A stretch of DNA of 64,000 nt from positions 128,347 through 192,346 of the forward strand of contig JBFWOQ010000003.1 in assembly GCA_050250395.1 (NCBI GenBank). The letters run 5' to 3'. Of this stretch, positions 1 through 9,553 are shown one piece after another. Each line of letters starts with the position of its first letter. Positions within the stretch are counted from its first letter, which is position 1. Under the pieces are notes generated by a model. That model was given only the letters and a program-made list of their open reading frames with translations, was not told the origin of the DNA and did no database searches. Source of the stretch: JAGPUQ01 sp050250395 (GTDB taxonomy: Bacteria; Pseudomonadota; Gammaproteobacteria; Pseudomonadales; Porticoccaceae). Both the position numbers and the translations under genes were made by a program.

Positions 1-1590
1 GGCAACCGCGGTCGCTTCCGCGACTTCGAGCAGATTCTGCAGCTCCAGCGCTTCGATGCGCGCGGTATTGAACGCCTGACTCTTGTCGTCCAGACGCACG
101 TTCGCGATACGCTCGCGCAGGGCCGCGAGTTTGTTGACGCCCTCACGCATGTAATCGCCGCGGCGAAACACGCCAAAGTGATTCTGCATCACGGTCTGCA
201 ATTCACGGCGCAGCTCGGCGGTCGATTCGCCGCCATTGGCATCGAGCTGGCGCAACCGCGCGAGCGCCTGATCGACATCGCCGTCCGTCGCGTCGCGCAG
301 GTCGATCCCTTCCCGCAACGCACGCTCGATGAAGATACCCGAGGCGCGCCCGAACACCACCAGGTCGAGCAGCGAATTGCCGCCCAGGCGATTGGCGCCA
401 TGCACGGATACGCAGGCCACTTCGCCGCAGGCATAGAGTCCAGGCACAATCTGGTCCTGGCCGTCGGGGCCGCGGGTGAGCGCCTGACCGTGAATGGTGG
501 TGGGAATACCGCCCATCATGTAGTGACAGGTGGGCACCACCGGAATCGGTTCGCGCACCGGATCCGCATGAGCGAACGTCTTGGACAGTTCGCAGATGCC
601 GGGGAGGCGGCTGTGCAACACTTCTTCGCCCAGATGATCCAGCTTCAGCAGTACATGATCGCCGTCGGGACCGCAGCCGCGACCCGCGATGATCTCCAGG
701 ATCATCGAACGCGCGACCACGTCGCGGCCGGCGAGATCCTTGGCGTTGGGTGCATAGCGCTCCATGAAACGCTCGCCATCCTTGTTGATGAGATAGCCGC
801 CCTCGCCCCGGCAACCTTCCGTGACCAGCACCCCGGCCCCGGCGATACCGGTGGGGTGGAACTGCCACATTTCGATATCCTGCACGGGATAGCCCGCGCG
901 TAGTGCCATGGCCACGCCGTCACCCGTGTTGATGTGGGCGTTGGTGGTGGACGCATAGATACGGCCGGCACCGCCGGTCGCCAGCACCGTGGCGCGGGAT
1001 TTCACATGGACGACTTCGCCGGTTTCGATGTTGATCGCAATGACGCCCACCACCGCGTTGTCCTGGTTTTTCACCAGATCCACGGCGAACCACTCGTTGA
1101 GAAATACCGTGCGATTCTTGAGATTGGTCTGATAGAGCGCGTGCAGCAGCGCATGGCCGGTGCGGTCCGCCGCCGCGCAGGTGCGCGCCGCCTGGCCACC
1201 TTCACCAAAATTTTTCGACTGGCCGCCGAACGGCCGCTGATAGATGCGGCCCTCCTCGGTGCGCGAAAACGGCAGACCCATGTGATCGAGCTCGAACACG
1301 GCCTGCGGTCCGACCTCACACATGTATTCGATCGCGTCCTGGTCCCCGATGTAATCCGAACCCTTGACGGTGTCGTACATGTGCCACTGCCACTGATCCT
1401 CGGGATCGGCACTGGCAATGGCGCAGGTAATACCGCCCTGGGCGGATACCGTGTGAGAGCGGGTCGGGAATACCTTCGTAATCACCGCCGTCTTGTAGCC
1501 GGACTGGGCCAGCTGCAGCGCGGCGCGCATCCCCGCGCCGCCACCACCCACGATGACACCGTCAAACGAAATCGTGTTTATCTTGGCCAT
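1..1590 (-). CDS. sdhA: Succinate dehydrogenase flavoprotein subunit SdhA (3' part beyond window)
   Basis: Covalent-FAD subunit of complex II, oxidising succinate to fumarate on the cytoplasmic side of the inner membrane. I translated it from ATG 1588-1590; 530 codons stay open to the window edge, so the C-terminus is missing. Visible motifs are the N-terminal dinucleotide-binding GGGGAG, the FAD-attachment region around SHTVSAQGG, and the HPTG and HGANRLGGNSLLD segments of the fumarate reductase/succinate dehydrogenase family. It starts 4 nt after sdhD, so sdhC-sdhD-sdhA form one transcript; sdhB would be expected next, outside the window. Confidence 0.96.
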   Translation of the reverse strand, partial: MAKINTISFDGVIVGGGGAGMRAALQLAQSGYKTAVITKVFPTRSHTVSAQGGITCAIASADPEDQWQWHMYDTVKGSDYIGDQDAIEYMCEVGPQAVFELDHMGLPFSRTEEGRIYQRPFGGQSKNFGEGGQAARTCAAADRTGHALLHALYQTNLKNRTVFLNEWFAVDLVKNQDNAVVGVIAINIETGEVVHVKSRATVLATGGAGRIYASTTNAHINTGDGVAMALRAGYPVQDIEMWQFHPTGIAGAGVLVTEGCRGEGGYLINKDGERFMERYAPNAKDLAGRDVVARSMILEIIAGRGCGPDGDHVLLKLDHLGEEVLHSRLPGICELSKTFAHADPVREPIPVVPTCHYMMGGIPTTIHGQALTRGPDGQDQIVPGLYACGEVACVSVHGANRLGGNSLLDLVVFGRASGIFIERALREGIDLRDATDGDVDQALARLRQLDANGGESTAELRRELQTVMQNHFGVFRRGDYMREGVNKLAALRERIANVRLDDKSQAFNTARIEALELQNLLEVAEATAVA

Positions 1591-1594
1591 CGCT

Positions 1595-1966
1595 TCAGCC
1601 TCTCCAGAGAATATCGACGGCCCAAACGACATAGGCCAGCAGCGCGCCGACCATACCCACCTGGAGCAGCAACCGGAGCATCGTCGCGCGACCGCCCATC
1701 AGACGCACCGTCACATAGTCGGTGAGCACGGCCCAGAGTCCGATCCAGGCGTGTGCCGCCATCGCCAGCACGGCGAACAGACTGAAAAGACGCATCGGGA
1801 AATACTGGTGCAGCCCGGCCCATTGCCCATAGGTCAGATCGGGATGAACCAGCAGATAGCCGGTCAGCCACAGCGTGTAGAGTGCGATGACAACCGCGCT
1901 GACGCGCTGAATCAACCAGTCGGAAAGGCCGCTGCGGCCCAGATTGGTGACGGGCTTTACTGCCAT
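1595..1966 (-). CDS. sdhD: Succinate dehydrogenase membrane anchor subunit SdhD
   Basis: A 123-residue hydrophobic anchor of complex II with three predicted membrane helices (about residues 18-40, 55-80, 95-118). It helps bind heme b and ubiquinone together with SdhC. I chose ATG 1964-1966 (MAVKPVTNLGRSG), which gives the usual family length of about 115-125 residues; a longer reading would only add arginine-rich shadow sequence. It overlaps the end of sdhC by 10 nt and is followed by sdhA after 4 nt, which implies translational coupling. Confidence 0.9.
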   Translation of the reverse strand: MAVKPVTNLGRSGLSDWLIQRVSAVVIALYTLWLTGYLLVHPDLTYGQWAGLHQYFPMRLFSLFAVLAMAAHAWIGLWAVLTDYVTVRLMGGRATMLRLLLQVGMVGALLAYVVWAVDILWRG

Positions 1967-2334
1967 ATCCAGACTCCCGCAAGCGCGATCAAAACCGCTG
2001 TGACGACAAGCACCAGGCGCGCGCCCAGCACGCCGCCCTTGAGTGTCTCGCCGACACCCAGGTCCATGATGAGATGCCGGATGCCGGCGACGAGGTGATA
2101 CGCCACCGCGGACAACATCGTCCACAGCACAAGCTTGCACCAGCCGCTGGCCAGGATGGCCTTGAGGCCGTTGAAGCTCTCCTCCGAGCGCAGGCTTTCG
2201 TCAAGCATCCAGAGCATCAAGCCGGCAACCGCAAACAGAGCCACGCCGGAAACCCGGTGCAAGATCGAAACGTAAGCGGTTATCGGAAGCTGGATGGTCG
2301 GAATATCGAGGTTTACCGGTCTCTTATCGTTCAC
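1957..2334 (-). CDS. sdhC: Succinate dehydrogenase cytochrome b556 subunit SdhC
   Basis: Membrane anchor and heme b subunit of complex II, 125 residues with three membrane helices. The family signature near the first helix (residues 26-31, HRVSGV) and the heme-ligand segment YHLVAGIRHLIMD near residues 79-91 are present. The start is a GTG at 2332-2334, giving MNDKRPVNLDIP, the usual N-terminus of proteobacterial SdhC. It is the first gene of the sdhCDA operon; the 267 nt upstream must hold the promoter. Confidence 0.92.
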   Translation of the reverse strand: MNDKRPVNLDIPTIQLPITAYVSILHRVSGVALFAVAGLMLWMLDESLRSEESFNGLKAILASGWCKLVLWTMLSAVAYHLVAGIRHLIMDLGVGETLKGGVLGARLVLVVTAVLIALAGVWIWQ

Positions 2335-2601
2335 GGCGGCATGGCCTTCAAGAAATGAAAGGGCAGCAACCCGAAAGCGGGCGCACTACGTTACTGGGCA
2401 CAACTACCGGGCGTACGCACAGGGCGCGCATATCGCTGGATCGCACGGAACACGCAGTCGCCGACACCGTGGACACGGACTCAGCAGGTCACTGAACAGG
2501 CAGCGCCACCGGGCACAACCGGCAGTGGCGTAACAGCAATGCGGTCGGTGGCGCGGGATTATAGGAATAACCACCGGTCAATACAACGCGGCATTACCGG
2601 C

Positions 2602-4383
2602 TCAGGCGGCCGCACCCAGCAGTTGTCGAAACCGGTCCACGGACACCGGCATGCTGTAGAGAGCGCCCTGGTAGGAATCGCAACCGATCCGGCGTAACAG
2701 ATCCAGTGCCGCGGAATCCTCGACGCCCTCGGCAATCACCCGCAAGCCGTACTGCCGTGACACCGCGAGCATGGCCTCGACTATGCCGCGCGCGTCGGGA
2801 TCGCGGTGCAGGTTGCGGATGAATTCGCGGTCGATCTTCAGCCAATCGAAGGGCAGCCGGCGCAGGGCAATCATGGACGAATAACCGACGCCGAAATCGT
2901 CCACGGCGAAATGGGCACCGAGGGACTTGATCGCCATCATCTTGGCGATGGCGCCATCCACATCCTCCATCGCCAGGGTTTCGGTAATCTCGAAGTTGAT
3001 CAGGGACGGACTGATGTCGTAACTGCGCAGGCTGTGCTCGATGACTTCGAGCAACCGGGGATCGCGAAACTGGCGCCGGCTGATATTGATGCCGAGATGC
3101 ATGTCTTCGCGCCAGATGCCGGCTTCGATGAAGCCGCGCAGACTTTCACAGGCGGTGCGAATTACCCAGTGCCCGACGTCCACGATCAAGCCCGAGGCTT
3201 CCAGCAACGGGATGAACTCGGCGGGCATGCTGGTGACCCGGTCGCTGTTCACCCACCGCAGCAGCACTTCGCCCCCCACCATGCGGCCGTCGTTGACATC
3301 GATCAGCGGCTGTACGAAGAGCGTGAATTCCTGATTATCGACCGCCTTGCGCAGGCGCGTGTTGAGCGACACCTGGCGCTGTGCCTTGGCGGCAATGCCC
3401 CGATCGAAGAACGCGCAGCTATTGCGTCCCTTGCGTTTGGCCTCGTACATCGCGGTGTCGGCGTACTGCAGCGCCCGCTCGGGATCCAGCGTGGCGTCGG
3501 TGACGAGCGAAATACCGACACTGGCGGTCAGCACGAATTCATTGCCTTCATGAAAATTCGGCACCGCGATCCGTTCCCGCACCGCGTCCGCCAGCAAGCG
3601 GGCACGGGCGGCAGCCTCGGTAACGATCTCGCCGATATCGGGTATGAAAAGGACGAACTCGTCGCCCGCCTGGCGCGCCAGAAACACGCCTGGCGTGGCC
3701 GTCAGCGACTTTGCGAATTGCGCGAGCAGGCGTGCCACCTTGGCCAGAATCCGGTCGCCCACATCGTGGCCCCAGGAATCATTGATGTCCTTGAAATGGT
3801 CCAGATCGATCAGCATCAGGGCGGCACAGCCGGTGGGCCCCGACCGCGCGCGCAAGTGCTCGACCATCGCGAGCCGGGTGGGCAGGCCTGTCAACCCGTC
3901 GCGATAGGCCGCACTGCCTGACAAGTCGGTGCCACCGAGCTTGCGCAGCACCGCGTCGCGCGAGGGCAACTGCCGAGGTGGCACCGCCACGCCAGTCCGC
4001 GCGCGCAGGGGTTCGGCACCGGCGGGAGCATCGATCTGGATCGGAGTCTGGACCGACAGGGTCACCACCAACTCATGCATGCGATCCTGCGACGGAGCGC
4101 CCAGATCGATCCGCAAATGCTGTACCTCGCCCCCGGCGCGCAGCACCCAGGGGATGCCGTTGAGTCCTCCGGCCATGGCGCTGACGAGCCGCTCCTTGAA
4201 CGCCGCCAGCGCGACGGGCTCGGCCGGCTCACTGCTATCCAGGGCCGTCCCGACCAGTCGCCAGTGCTCGCAGCCAAGCAGAGCGCGCGCCATTGGATTG
4301 GCATCGACACATATACCGTGGACGAAGAACAGCACCCCAAACGGGGCGTTGTCGACAATCCTTCGGTACGCATCGGTCCTCAT
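2602..4383 (-). CDS. PAS-GGDEF-EAL cyclic di-GMP turnover protein
   Basis: A 593-residue cytoplasmic signalling protein with a PAS-like sensor (about residues 5-110), a GGDEF domain (about 155-325) and an EAL domain (about 345-593). The GGDEF motif reads AGDEF (about residue 239) and the EAL motif reads EVL (about 372). Downstream phosphodiesterase residues look intact: the NISRRQF and FEITET segments, DDFGVGY, LKID, AEGVE and YQG. It is therefore probably a phosphodiesterase, with cyclase activity uncertain. I prefer ATG 4381-4383 over an upstream TTG because GAGAG lies just before it. It stands alone, with no obvious partner nearby. Confidence 0.88.
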   Translation of the reverse strand: MRTDAYRRIVDNAPFGVLFFVHGICVDANPMARALLGCEHWRLVGTALDSSEPAEPVALAAFKERLVSAMAGGLNGIPWVLRAGGEVQHLRIDLGAPSQDRMHELVVTLSVQTPIQIDAPAGAEPLRARTGVAVPPRQLPSRDAVLRKLGGTDLSGSAAYRDGLTGLPTRLAMVEHLRARSGPTGCAALMLIDLDHFKDINDSWGHDVGDRILAKVARLLAQFAKSLTATPGVFLARQAGDEFVLFIPDIGEIVTEAAARARLLADAVRERIAVPNFHEGNEFVLTASVGISLVTDATLDPERALQYADTAMYEAKRKGRNSCAFFDRGIAAKAQRQVSLNTRLRKAVDNQEFTLFVQPLIDVNDGRMVGGEVLLRWVNSDRVTSMPAEFIPLLEASGLIVDVGHWVIRTACESLRGFIEAGIWREDMHLGINISRRQFRDPRLLEVIEHSLRSYDISPSLINFEITETLAMEDVDGAIAKMMAIKSLGAHFAVDDFGVGYSSMIALRRLPFDWLKIDREFIRNLHRDPDARGIVEAMLAVSRQYGLRVIAEGVEDSAALDLLRRIGCDSYQGALYSMPVSVDRFRQLLGAAA

Positions 4384-4674
4384 ATCGCTCTCGGCTGCGG
4401 TTTCCAACGGGGCGGTGTTGACACCACAACGCCGCGCTCTGGAAACCCGTCACCACAGCCCCGCAGCCAGGCGAGAACGGCGGCTGTCCTCATGTTCGCT
4501 CCTTCGCAGAGTCCATGGCGAGTGCGCCGCCCCTCAGAGTATTGCGCCGGGGAAAACGTCCCGGCCGGTGGCGCGGAGTATAACGTCATACGCACCATCC
4601 CCGCTGCCGCGCGTGGGCAGCCCGGGTGCGCGCGGGACCACATCGACGCGGGGTTCGGCGACACCGGTACCGGC

Positions 4675-5847
4675 TCAGCGCCCGAGGGGCCATGTACCCG
4701 GCGCGCGCAGTCGCGTCAGCACGCCGCGAATCGTCGCCGCGGCATGATCGATTTCCTGCGCCGTGGTGAACCGGCCGATACTGAAGCGCAGCGCGCTGTA
4801 GGCGAGCTCGTCCCCGATACCCAGCGCGCGCAGCACATGCGAGGGCTCAAGGCTGGCCGAGGTGCAGGCCGATCCCGTCGATATCGCGAGATCCTTGAGC
4901 GCGAGCAGCAGCGTCTCGCCGTCCACCCCGGCGAAACTCAGATTGAGAATGCCGGGCACGGATTGCGTCGGACAACCGTTCAGACGCAGACCTCCAAGAT
5001 CGCCGACGGCGTTCCAGAACCGCTCGCGCAAGGCGCCGATGTGCCTGTTGTCGGCGGCCATTTCCGCGCCCGCAAGCCGGAATGCCTCTCCCATGCCGGC
5101 GACCTGATGGGTGGCCAGGGTGCCGGCCCGCAGGCCCCGCTCATGTCCGCCGCCGTGCATCTGCGGCCGCAGCTGCACCCGGGGTTTGCGCCGGACGTAG
5201 AGCGCGCCGACACCCTTGGGGCCGTAGAGCTTGTGGGCCGAAAACGACATCAGATCCACCGCGACGCGGGACAAATCGATGGCGACTTTACCGGCGCTCT
5301 GCGCCGCATCCACATGGTAGAGAACGCCACGCGCACGACAGGCTGCGCCGATGGCGGCGATGTCGTTGATGGTGCCGATCTCATTGTTGACGTGCATCAC
5401 CGACACCAGAATGGTGTCATCGCGCAGCGCCGCCGCCACTGCCTGGGGCTGAATCAGGCCCTCCGCATCGGGATCCAGGTAGGTCACCTCGAAACCCTCG
5501 GTTTCCAGATGCCGGCAGGTGTCGAGGATCGCCTTGTGTTCGATCTTCGTGGTGATCAGGTGCCGCCCCCGGTCGCGATACGCCTGGGCGCAGCCCTTGA
5601 GTGCCAGGTTGTCCGCTTCGGTGGCGCCGGACGTCCAGACGATTTCGCGGGGATCCGCACCCACCAGATCGGCCACCTGCGCGCGCGCCTCCTCCACGGC
5701 GGATTCGGCCTGCCAGCCGTAACTGTGGGAGCGCGACGCCGGGTTGCCGAATACCCCGTCGACGGTGAGAAATCCGGCCATGTGGGCTGCGACACGGGGA
5801 TCCACCGGTGTCGTGGCGGCGTAATCGAGATAGATGGGCAATTTCAT
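4675..5847 (-). CDS. iscS: Cysteine desulfurase IscS
   Basis: A 390-residue PLP enzyme that takes sulfur from cysteine for Fe-S clusters and tRNA thiolation. It begins MKLPIYLDYAATTPVDPRV, as IscS of enterics does, so I chose ATG 5845-5847 over two upstream ATGs. It carries the PLP lysine segment SAHKLYGPKG and the catalytic cysteine loop STGSACTSAS. It is about 14 residues shorter at the C-terminus than the E. coli protein. No iscR, iscU or iscA lies next to it, although trmJ and suhB keep their usual position upstream, so the isc operon appears to be split in this genome. Confidence 0.92.
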   Translation of the reverse strand: MKLPIYLDYAATTPVDPRVAAHMAGFLTVDGVFGNPASRSHSYGWQAESAVEEARAQVADLVGADPREIVWTSGATEADNLALKGCAQAYRDRGRHLITTKIEHKAILDTCRHLETEGFEVTYLDPDAEGLIQPQAVAAALRDDTILVSVMHVNNEIGTINDIAAIGAACRARGVLYHVDAAQSAGKVAIDLSRVAVDLMSFSAHKLYGPKGVGALYVRRKPRVQLRPQMHGGGHERGLRAGTLATHQVAGMGEAFRLAGAEMAADNRHIGALRERFWNAVGDLGGLRLNGCPTQSVPGILNLSFAGVDGETLLLALKDLAISTGSACTSASLEPSHVLRALGIGDELAYSALRFSIGRFTTAQEIDHAAATIRGVLTRLRAPGTWPLGR

Positions 5848-5949
5848 CGGAATCACTTTCATGGAAGCCGTTGACGGGAGCACACCGGACAAGCTCTTCT
5901 CACGCCGTGCGGACTCGCAAACCCTGCCGCCAACGATAAGCGCCGGACA

Positions 5950-6777
5950 TCAACCGACGTGCCGATCGTCGATCCGCGGCACCGCCGGCACATCCTCGAC
6001 TTGCTCCGCGGCCTTGCCGCCTTGGGCTCCACCTGCCGTGCGCAACCGCCAGGCGAGATTCTGCACGCCGGTGAGCACTCCGCGCAGGATCGACAGCTCC
6101 ATGCAATCGGGCCGGATGCGCGCCAACAGCCGTCGCAAGCGGACCATGGTCTGGCGCGGATTGGCGGGATCGTGAAACCCGATCTCCACCAGCACGCGTT
6201 CGAGATGCTGAAAATACAGGTCGATGTCCGCGGCCGGCGCCGGCGGCACATCCCAATCCGGGGACCGCGCCTCCGCGGTCGCCGCCAGCGCGGCCATCCG
6301 CAGTTCGTAGGTCAGCACCTGCACGGCGGCGGCCAGATTGAGCGAGCTGTAATCGGGATTCGCCGGGATATGCACATGATAGTTGCACTGCGCCAACTCA
6401 TCGTTCGTCAGCCCGCGATCCTCGCGACCGAACACCAGGGCCACCTCGTGGTGCGCCGACTCCTGCCACACCCGCAGCCCGCAGGCGCGCGGATCGAGCA
6501 GCGGCCAGGGAATCCGTCGCTCGCGGGCGCTGGTACCGACCACGAGGCCGCAGTCCGCCACCGCTTCCGCCAGATTCTCGACCACCACCGCGCGCTCCAG
6601 CACATCGACGGCCCCGGCTGCGCGCCAGAGCGCGCGCGGCGCCGGAAACTCCTGCGGCGCCACAAGATAAAGACGCTCCAACCCCATGTTTTTCATGGCT
6701 CGCGCAGCCGCGCCAATATTGCCGGGATGGCTGGTATTGACCAGCACCACGCGTACGCTCGCGAACAAACCCGTCAT
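5950..6777 (-). CDS. trmJ: tRNA (cytidine/uridine-2'-O)-methyltransferase TrmJ
   Basis: A 275-residue SPOUT-class methyltransferase that methylates the ribose at position 32 of several tRNAs using S-adenosylmethionine. Family marks are NTSHPGNIGAAARAMKNMGL near the start, FGREDRGLTNDE about two-fifths in, and the knot segment IPANPDYSSLNLAAAV, followed by a helical C-terminal extension. ATG 6775-6777 gives MTGLFASVRVVLVNT; longer readings run into the suhB promoter region. It is divergent from suhB and upstream of iscS, as in E. coli apart from the missing iscR. Confidence 0.92.
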   Translation of the reverse strand: MTGLFASVRVVLVNTSHPGNIGAAARAMKNMGLERLYLVAPQEFPAPRALWRAAGAVDVLERAVVVENLAEAVADCGLVVGTSARERRIPWPLLDPRACGLRVWQESAHHEVALVFGREDRGLTNDELAQCNYHVHIPANPDYSSLNLAAAVQVLTYELRMAALAATAEARSPDWDVPPAPAADIDLYFQHLERVLVEIGFHDPANPRQTMVRLRRLLARIRPDCMELSILRGVLTGVQNLAWRLRTAGGAQGGKAAEQVEDVPAVPRIDDRHVG

Positions 6778-6889
6778 GGTGCAACCCCGGTGGCGAAAGG
6801 GCAGTTTAACAGAGCAGCGCGGCAGGCCGACCCCGGCGGGATGGGGCTCTGCTAAACTGCGCGCCCGCTTCCACCCGTCCGGAACATCG

Positions 6890-7693
6890 ATGCAACCGAT
6901 GCTGACCATTGCCCTGCGCGCGGCCCGCGCCGCCGGCGACCTGATCCAGCGCGCCAGCAGTCGCATCGACCGGGTGCGCATAGATTCCAAGGGCCAGCAC
7001 GATTTCGTCACCGAAATAGACCACGCCTCGGAAAAACTCATCATCGAGCAGCTGCGCCGCGCCTACCCGGACCATACCTTTATCGGCGAGGAGTGCGGCA
7101 TTCAGATCGGTCGCGATACCGACAGCGAGTGGATCATCGATCCCCTCGACGGCACCACCAACTTCATCCATGGCATTCCTCATTACGCGGTTTCGATCGC
7201 GTTTCGCCACGGCGGCCGGCTGCAGCACGGCGTCGTCTACGACCCGGCCAAAGGCGAGGAATTCACCGCCAGCCGCGGCCATGGCGCTTTCCTCAACGGC
7301 AAGCGCATCCGGGTATCCGGGCGGATCAACACCGCCGGCGCGCTGTTCGCCACCGGCATCCCGTTCAGCGGGGCGCCGTTCGGCGAAATGGATGCCTACC
7401 TGAACTGCCTGCGGGAGCTCGCCGCCGACTCCTCGGGGATCCGCCGGCTCGGGGTCGCCTCGCTGGACCTCGCCTATGTCGCCGCCGGGCGCTGCGACGC
7501 GTACTGGGAGATGTTCCTCAAGCCCTGGGACATCGCCGCCGGCGTACTGCTGGTGCGGGAAGCCGGCGGGATGGTGAGCGACTTCCAGGGCGGCGACGGT
7601 TACCTCGACTCCGGCCATGTGGTCGCTACCACGCCGCGCATCTTCAAGCCCACGCTGCAGACTGTCGGTCGCCATCTGGGACACCTCGGCTGA
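6890..7693 (+). CDS. suhB: Inositol-1-monophosphatase family protein SuhB
   Basis: A 267-residue Mg-dependent phosphatase of the inositol monophosphatase family. In E. coli SuhB also acts in rRNA transcription antitermination. The metal-binding motifs are visible: EECG, WIIDPLDGTTNF and WDIAAG. Length matches E. coli SuhB exactly from ATG 6890-6892; the open frame extends upstream but only into the divergent trmJ region. The shared 112-nt gap must hold both promoters. Confidence 0.93.
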   Translation: MQPMLTIALRAARAAGDLIQRASSRIDRVRIDSKGQHDFVTEIDHASEKLIIEQLRRAYPDHTFIGEECGIQIGRDTDSEWIIDPLDGTTNFIHGIPHYAVSIAFRHGGRLQHGVVYDPAKGEEFTASRGHGAFLNGKRIRVSGRINTAGALFATGIPFSGAPFGEMDAYLNCLRELAADSSGIRRLGVASLDLAYVAAGRCDAYWEMFLKPWDIAAGVLLVREAGGMVSDFQGGDGYLDSGHVVATTPRIFKPTLQTVGRHLGHLG

Positions 7694-7785
7694 GCGACTG
7701 GCGCGACCCTTCGTCCCTGTCACCATTTGGTCAAAGCACTGTTATAAGGTCTTCGCGTTATTCCGCACCCCGACCGGAGACCGCT

Positions 7786-9477
7786 ATGCTCGACGTGGAA
7801 AGCTTTGTTCAGGAGCGCTATCCGCGCTTTTTCGCCGACCGCCCGCTGTTGGCCAAACCCCTGATCACGGCGCTGCGGCTCCTGTTTCACGAAAAGGAAA
7901 TCCGGCAGTTCGAGACCAGCTATCCCCATCTGAGGGGCTTTGACTTCGTCGAGCAGGTGCTCGACTACTTCGATTTTTCCTGCCGCCTGCGCGAGCGCGA
8001 GCGCCAGTACATTCCGCCGCGCGGCCGTGTGGTGATCGCCGCCAATCACCCCATCGGCTCGCTGGACGGGCTGGCACTGCTGAAACTGGTGCGCGAGGTT
8101 CGCCCGGACGTGAAGGTGGTCGCCAATGACGTACTCACCACGATCAAGCCGTTGGGCAATCTGTTGCTGCCGGTGGACAACATGGGCGGCAACACGCCGC
8201 GCCAGAATCTGCGCGCGATCCGGGAGTTCATCGAGCGGGAAGGCGCCCTGATCATCTTCCCGGCCGGCGAGGTGTCCCGCTTCGGCGCCAAGGGGGTGCG
8301 CGACGGCAGGTGGCACACCGGCTTCCTGCGCATCGCCAGCGCCACCAAGGCGCCGATCCTGCCGGTGTATGTGGATGGCCGCAATTCCGCGTTTTTCTAT
8401 GCCCTGTCCTTCCTGGCGCGACCGCTCTCGACGCTGTGGCTGGTGCGGGAGATGTTCAAACAGGCCAAACGCTGCGTCGATGTGCGCATCGGCCAGCCGA
8501 TCAGCTTTCGCAATTACCAACGCCTGGATATTCCGCCCCGACAAAAAGCCAAGCTCTTTCGGCGCCACCTGTACCGCGTCGGCAGCGGCCGTCCGGGCCT
8601 GTTCTCCACTGAAGTGGCCATCGCGCAGCCGGAGAACCGCCAGCAGTTGCGCACCGAAGTGACCGCCTGCGAGAAGCTCGGCGCGACCGCCGACGACAAG
8701 CAGATCTATCTGTACAACCACCAGGGCGACTCCGCCGTGATGCGCGAGATCGGCCGCCTGCGGGAACTGGCCTTCCGCGCGGTGGAAGAAGGCTCCGGAC
8801 TGCGGCGGGACATCGACGGCTTCGACCCACACTATCAGCATCTGGTGCTGTGGGACGAGCGCGAATGGGAAATTGCCGGCGCCTACCGGTTTTGCCAAAC
8901 CAATGCGGGGCTGCCGCTCTACACCTGCACCCTGTTCGACTTCACGGTCGGGATGAACCCCTATCTGGCGCAGGGCCTCGAACTCGGGCGCAGCTTCGTG
9001 CAGCCGGGGTACTGGGGCAAACGCAGCCTGGATTATCTCTGGTATGGCATCGGGGCCTTTCTACGCCAGCACCCGCAGCACCGCTATCTGTTCGGCCCGG
9101 TGAGTCTGAGCGGCGCCTACCCGCGCCCCGCGCTGGAGTTGCTGGTGCATTTTTACCAAAGCCATTTTCCGGCGCTGCAAACCCTGGCGATGGCCCGGAA
9201 CCCCTTCCTCATCCCGCCGGATCGACGCGCCGAGCTGAACGCACGCTACCCCGGCACCTGCTATCGCGAAGAATTTCAGCAACTCAAGCGGGAATTGGGC
9301 GAGATGAATCTCGGCATTCCCACCCTTTACAAGCAGTACGCGGAACTGTGCGAACCGGGCGGCGTGCAATTTGCGGCATTCAATGTCGATTCCGGCTTCG
9401 GCAATTGCGTCGATGGCCTGGTGATCGTCGATCTCGCGCGCCTCAAGGCTTCGCGCCGGGAACGCTACCTCAACTGA
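7786..9477 (+). CDS. Two-domain acyltransferase, OlsF-like (PlsC-type plus GNAT-type domains)
   Basis: A 563-residue protein. The N-terminal half resembles lysophospholipid acyltransferases (AANHPIGSLDG near residue 90, FPAGEVSR near residue 160). The C-terminal half (about 305-560) resembles the GNAT-like OlsB/hemolysin N-acyltransferases (GAYRFCQT, LYTCTLFDF, LELGRSFVQPGYWG). This order is that of bifunctional OlsF, which makes ornithine lipids: the C-terminal part forms lyso-ornithine lipid and the N-terminal part adds the second acyl chain. ATG 7786 follows CGGAGA. Function as an ornithine-lipid synthase is inferred from architecture; another amino-acid acyl donor or acceptor is possible. 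Confidence 0.75.
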   Translation: MLDVESFVQERYPRFFADRPLLAKPLITALRLLFHEKEIRQFETSYPHLRGFDFVEQVLDYFDFSCRLRERERQYIPPRGRVVIAANHPIGSLDGLALLKLVREVRPDVKVVANDVLTTIKPLGNLLLPVDNMGGNTPRQNLRAIREFIEREGALIIFPAGEVSRFGAKGVRDGRWHTGFLRIASATKAPILPVYVDGRNSAFFYALSFLARPLSTLWLVREMFKQAKRCVDVRIGQPISFRNYQRLDIPPRQKAKLFRRHLYRVGSGRPGLFSTEVAIAQPENRQQLRTEVTACEKLGATADDKQIYLYNHQGDSAVMREIGRLRELAFRAVEEGSGLRRDIDGFDPHYQHLVLWDEREWEIAGAYRFCQTNAGLPLYTCTLFDFTVGMNPYLAQGLELGRSFVQPGYWGKRSLDYLWYGIGAFLRQHPQHRYLFGPVSLSGAYPRPALELLVHFYQSHFPALQTLAMARNPFLIPPDRRAELNARYPGTCYREEFQQLKRELGEMNLGIPTLYKQYAELCEPGGVQFAAFNVDSGFGNCVDGLVIVDLARLKASRRERYLN

Positions 9478-9553
9478 GTGCCGCGGCCTCTTGCGGGCGG
9501 ACGCTCGCGACCTTGGGCCGTGTACAATGGTGGCCGCATGCTGGCGGCCCACG

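Noticed and set aside
2335..2601. Possible tRNA or small RNA between sdhC and the GGDEF-EAL gene
   Set aside because: No cloverleaf arms or conserved RNA sequence could be recognised; likely the sdh promoter and leader.
4075..5874. 599-codon plus-strand open frame spanning iscS and upstream DNA
   Set aside because: Antisense to iscS, with no motifs and no ribosome site.
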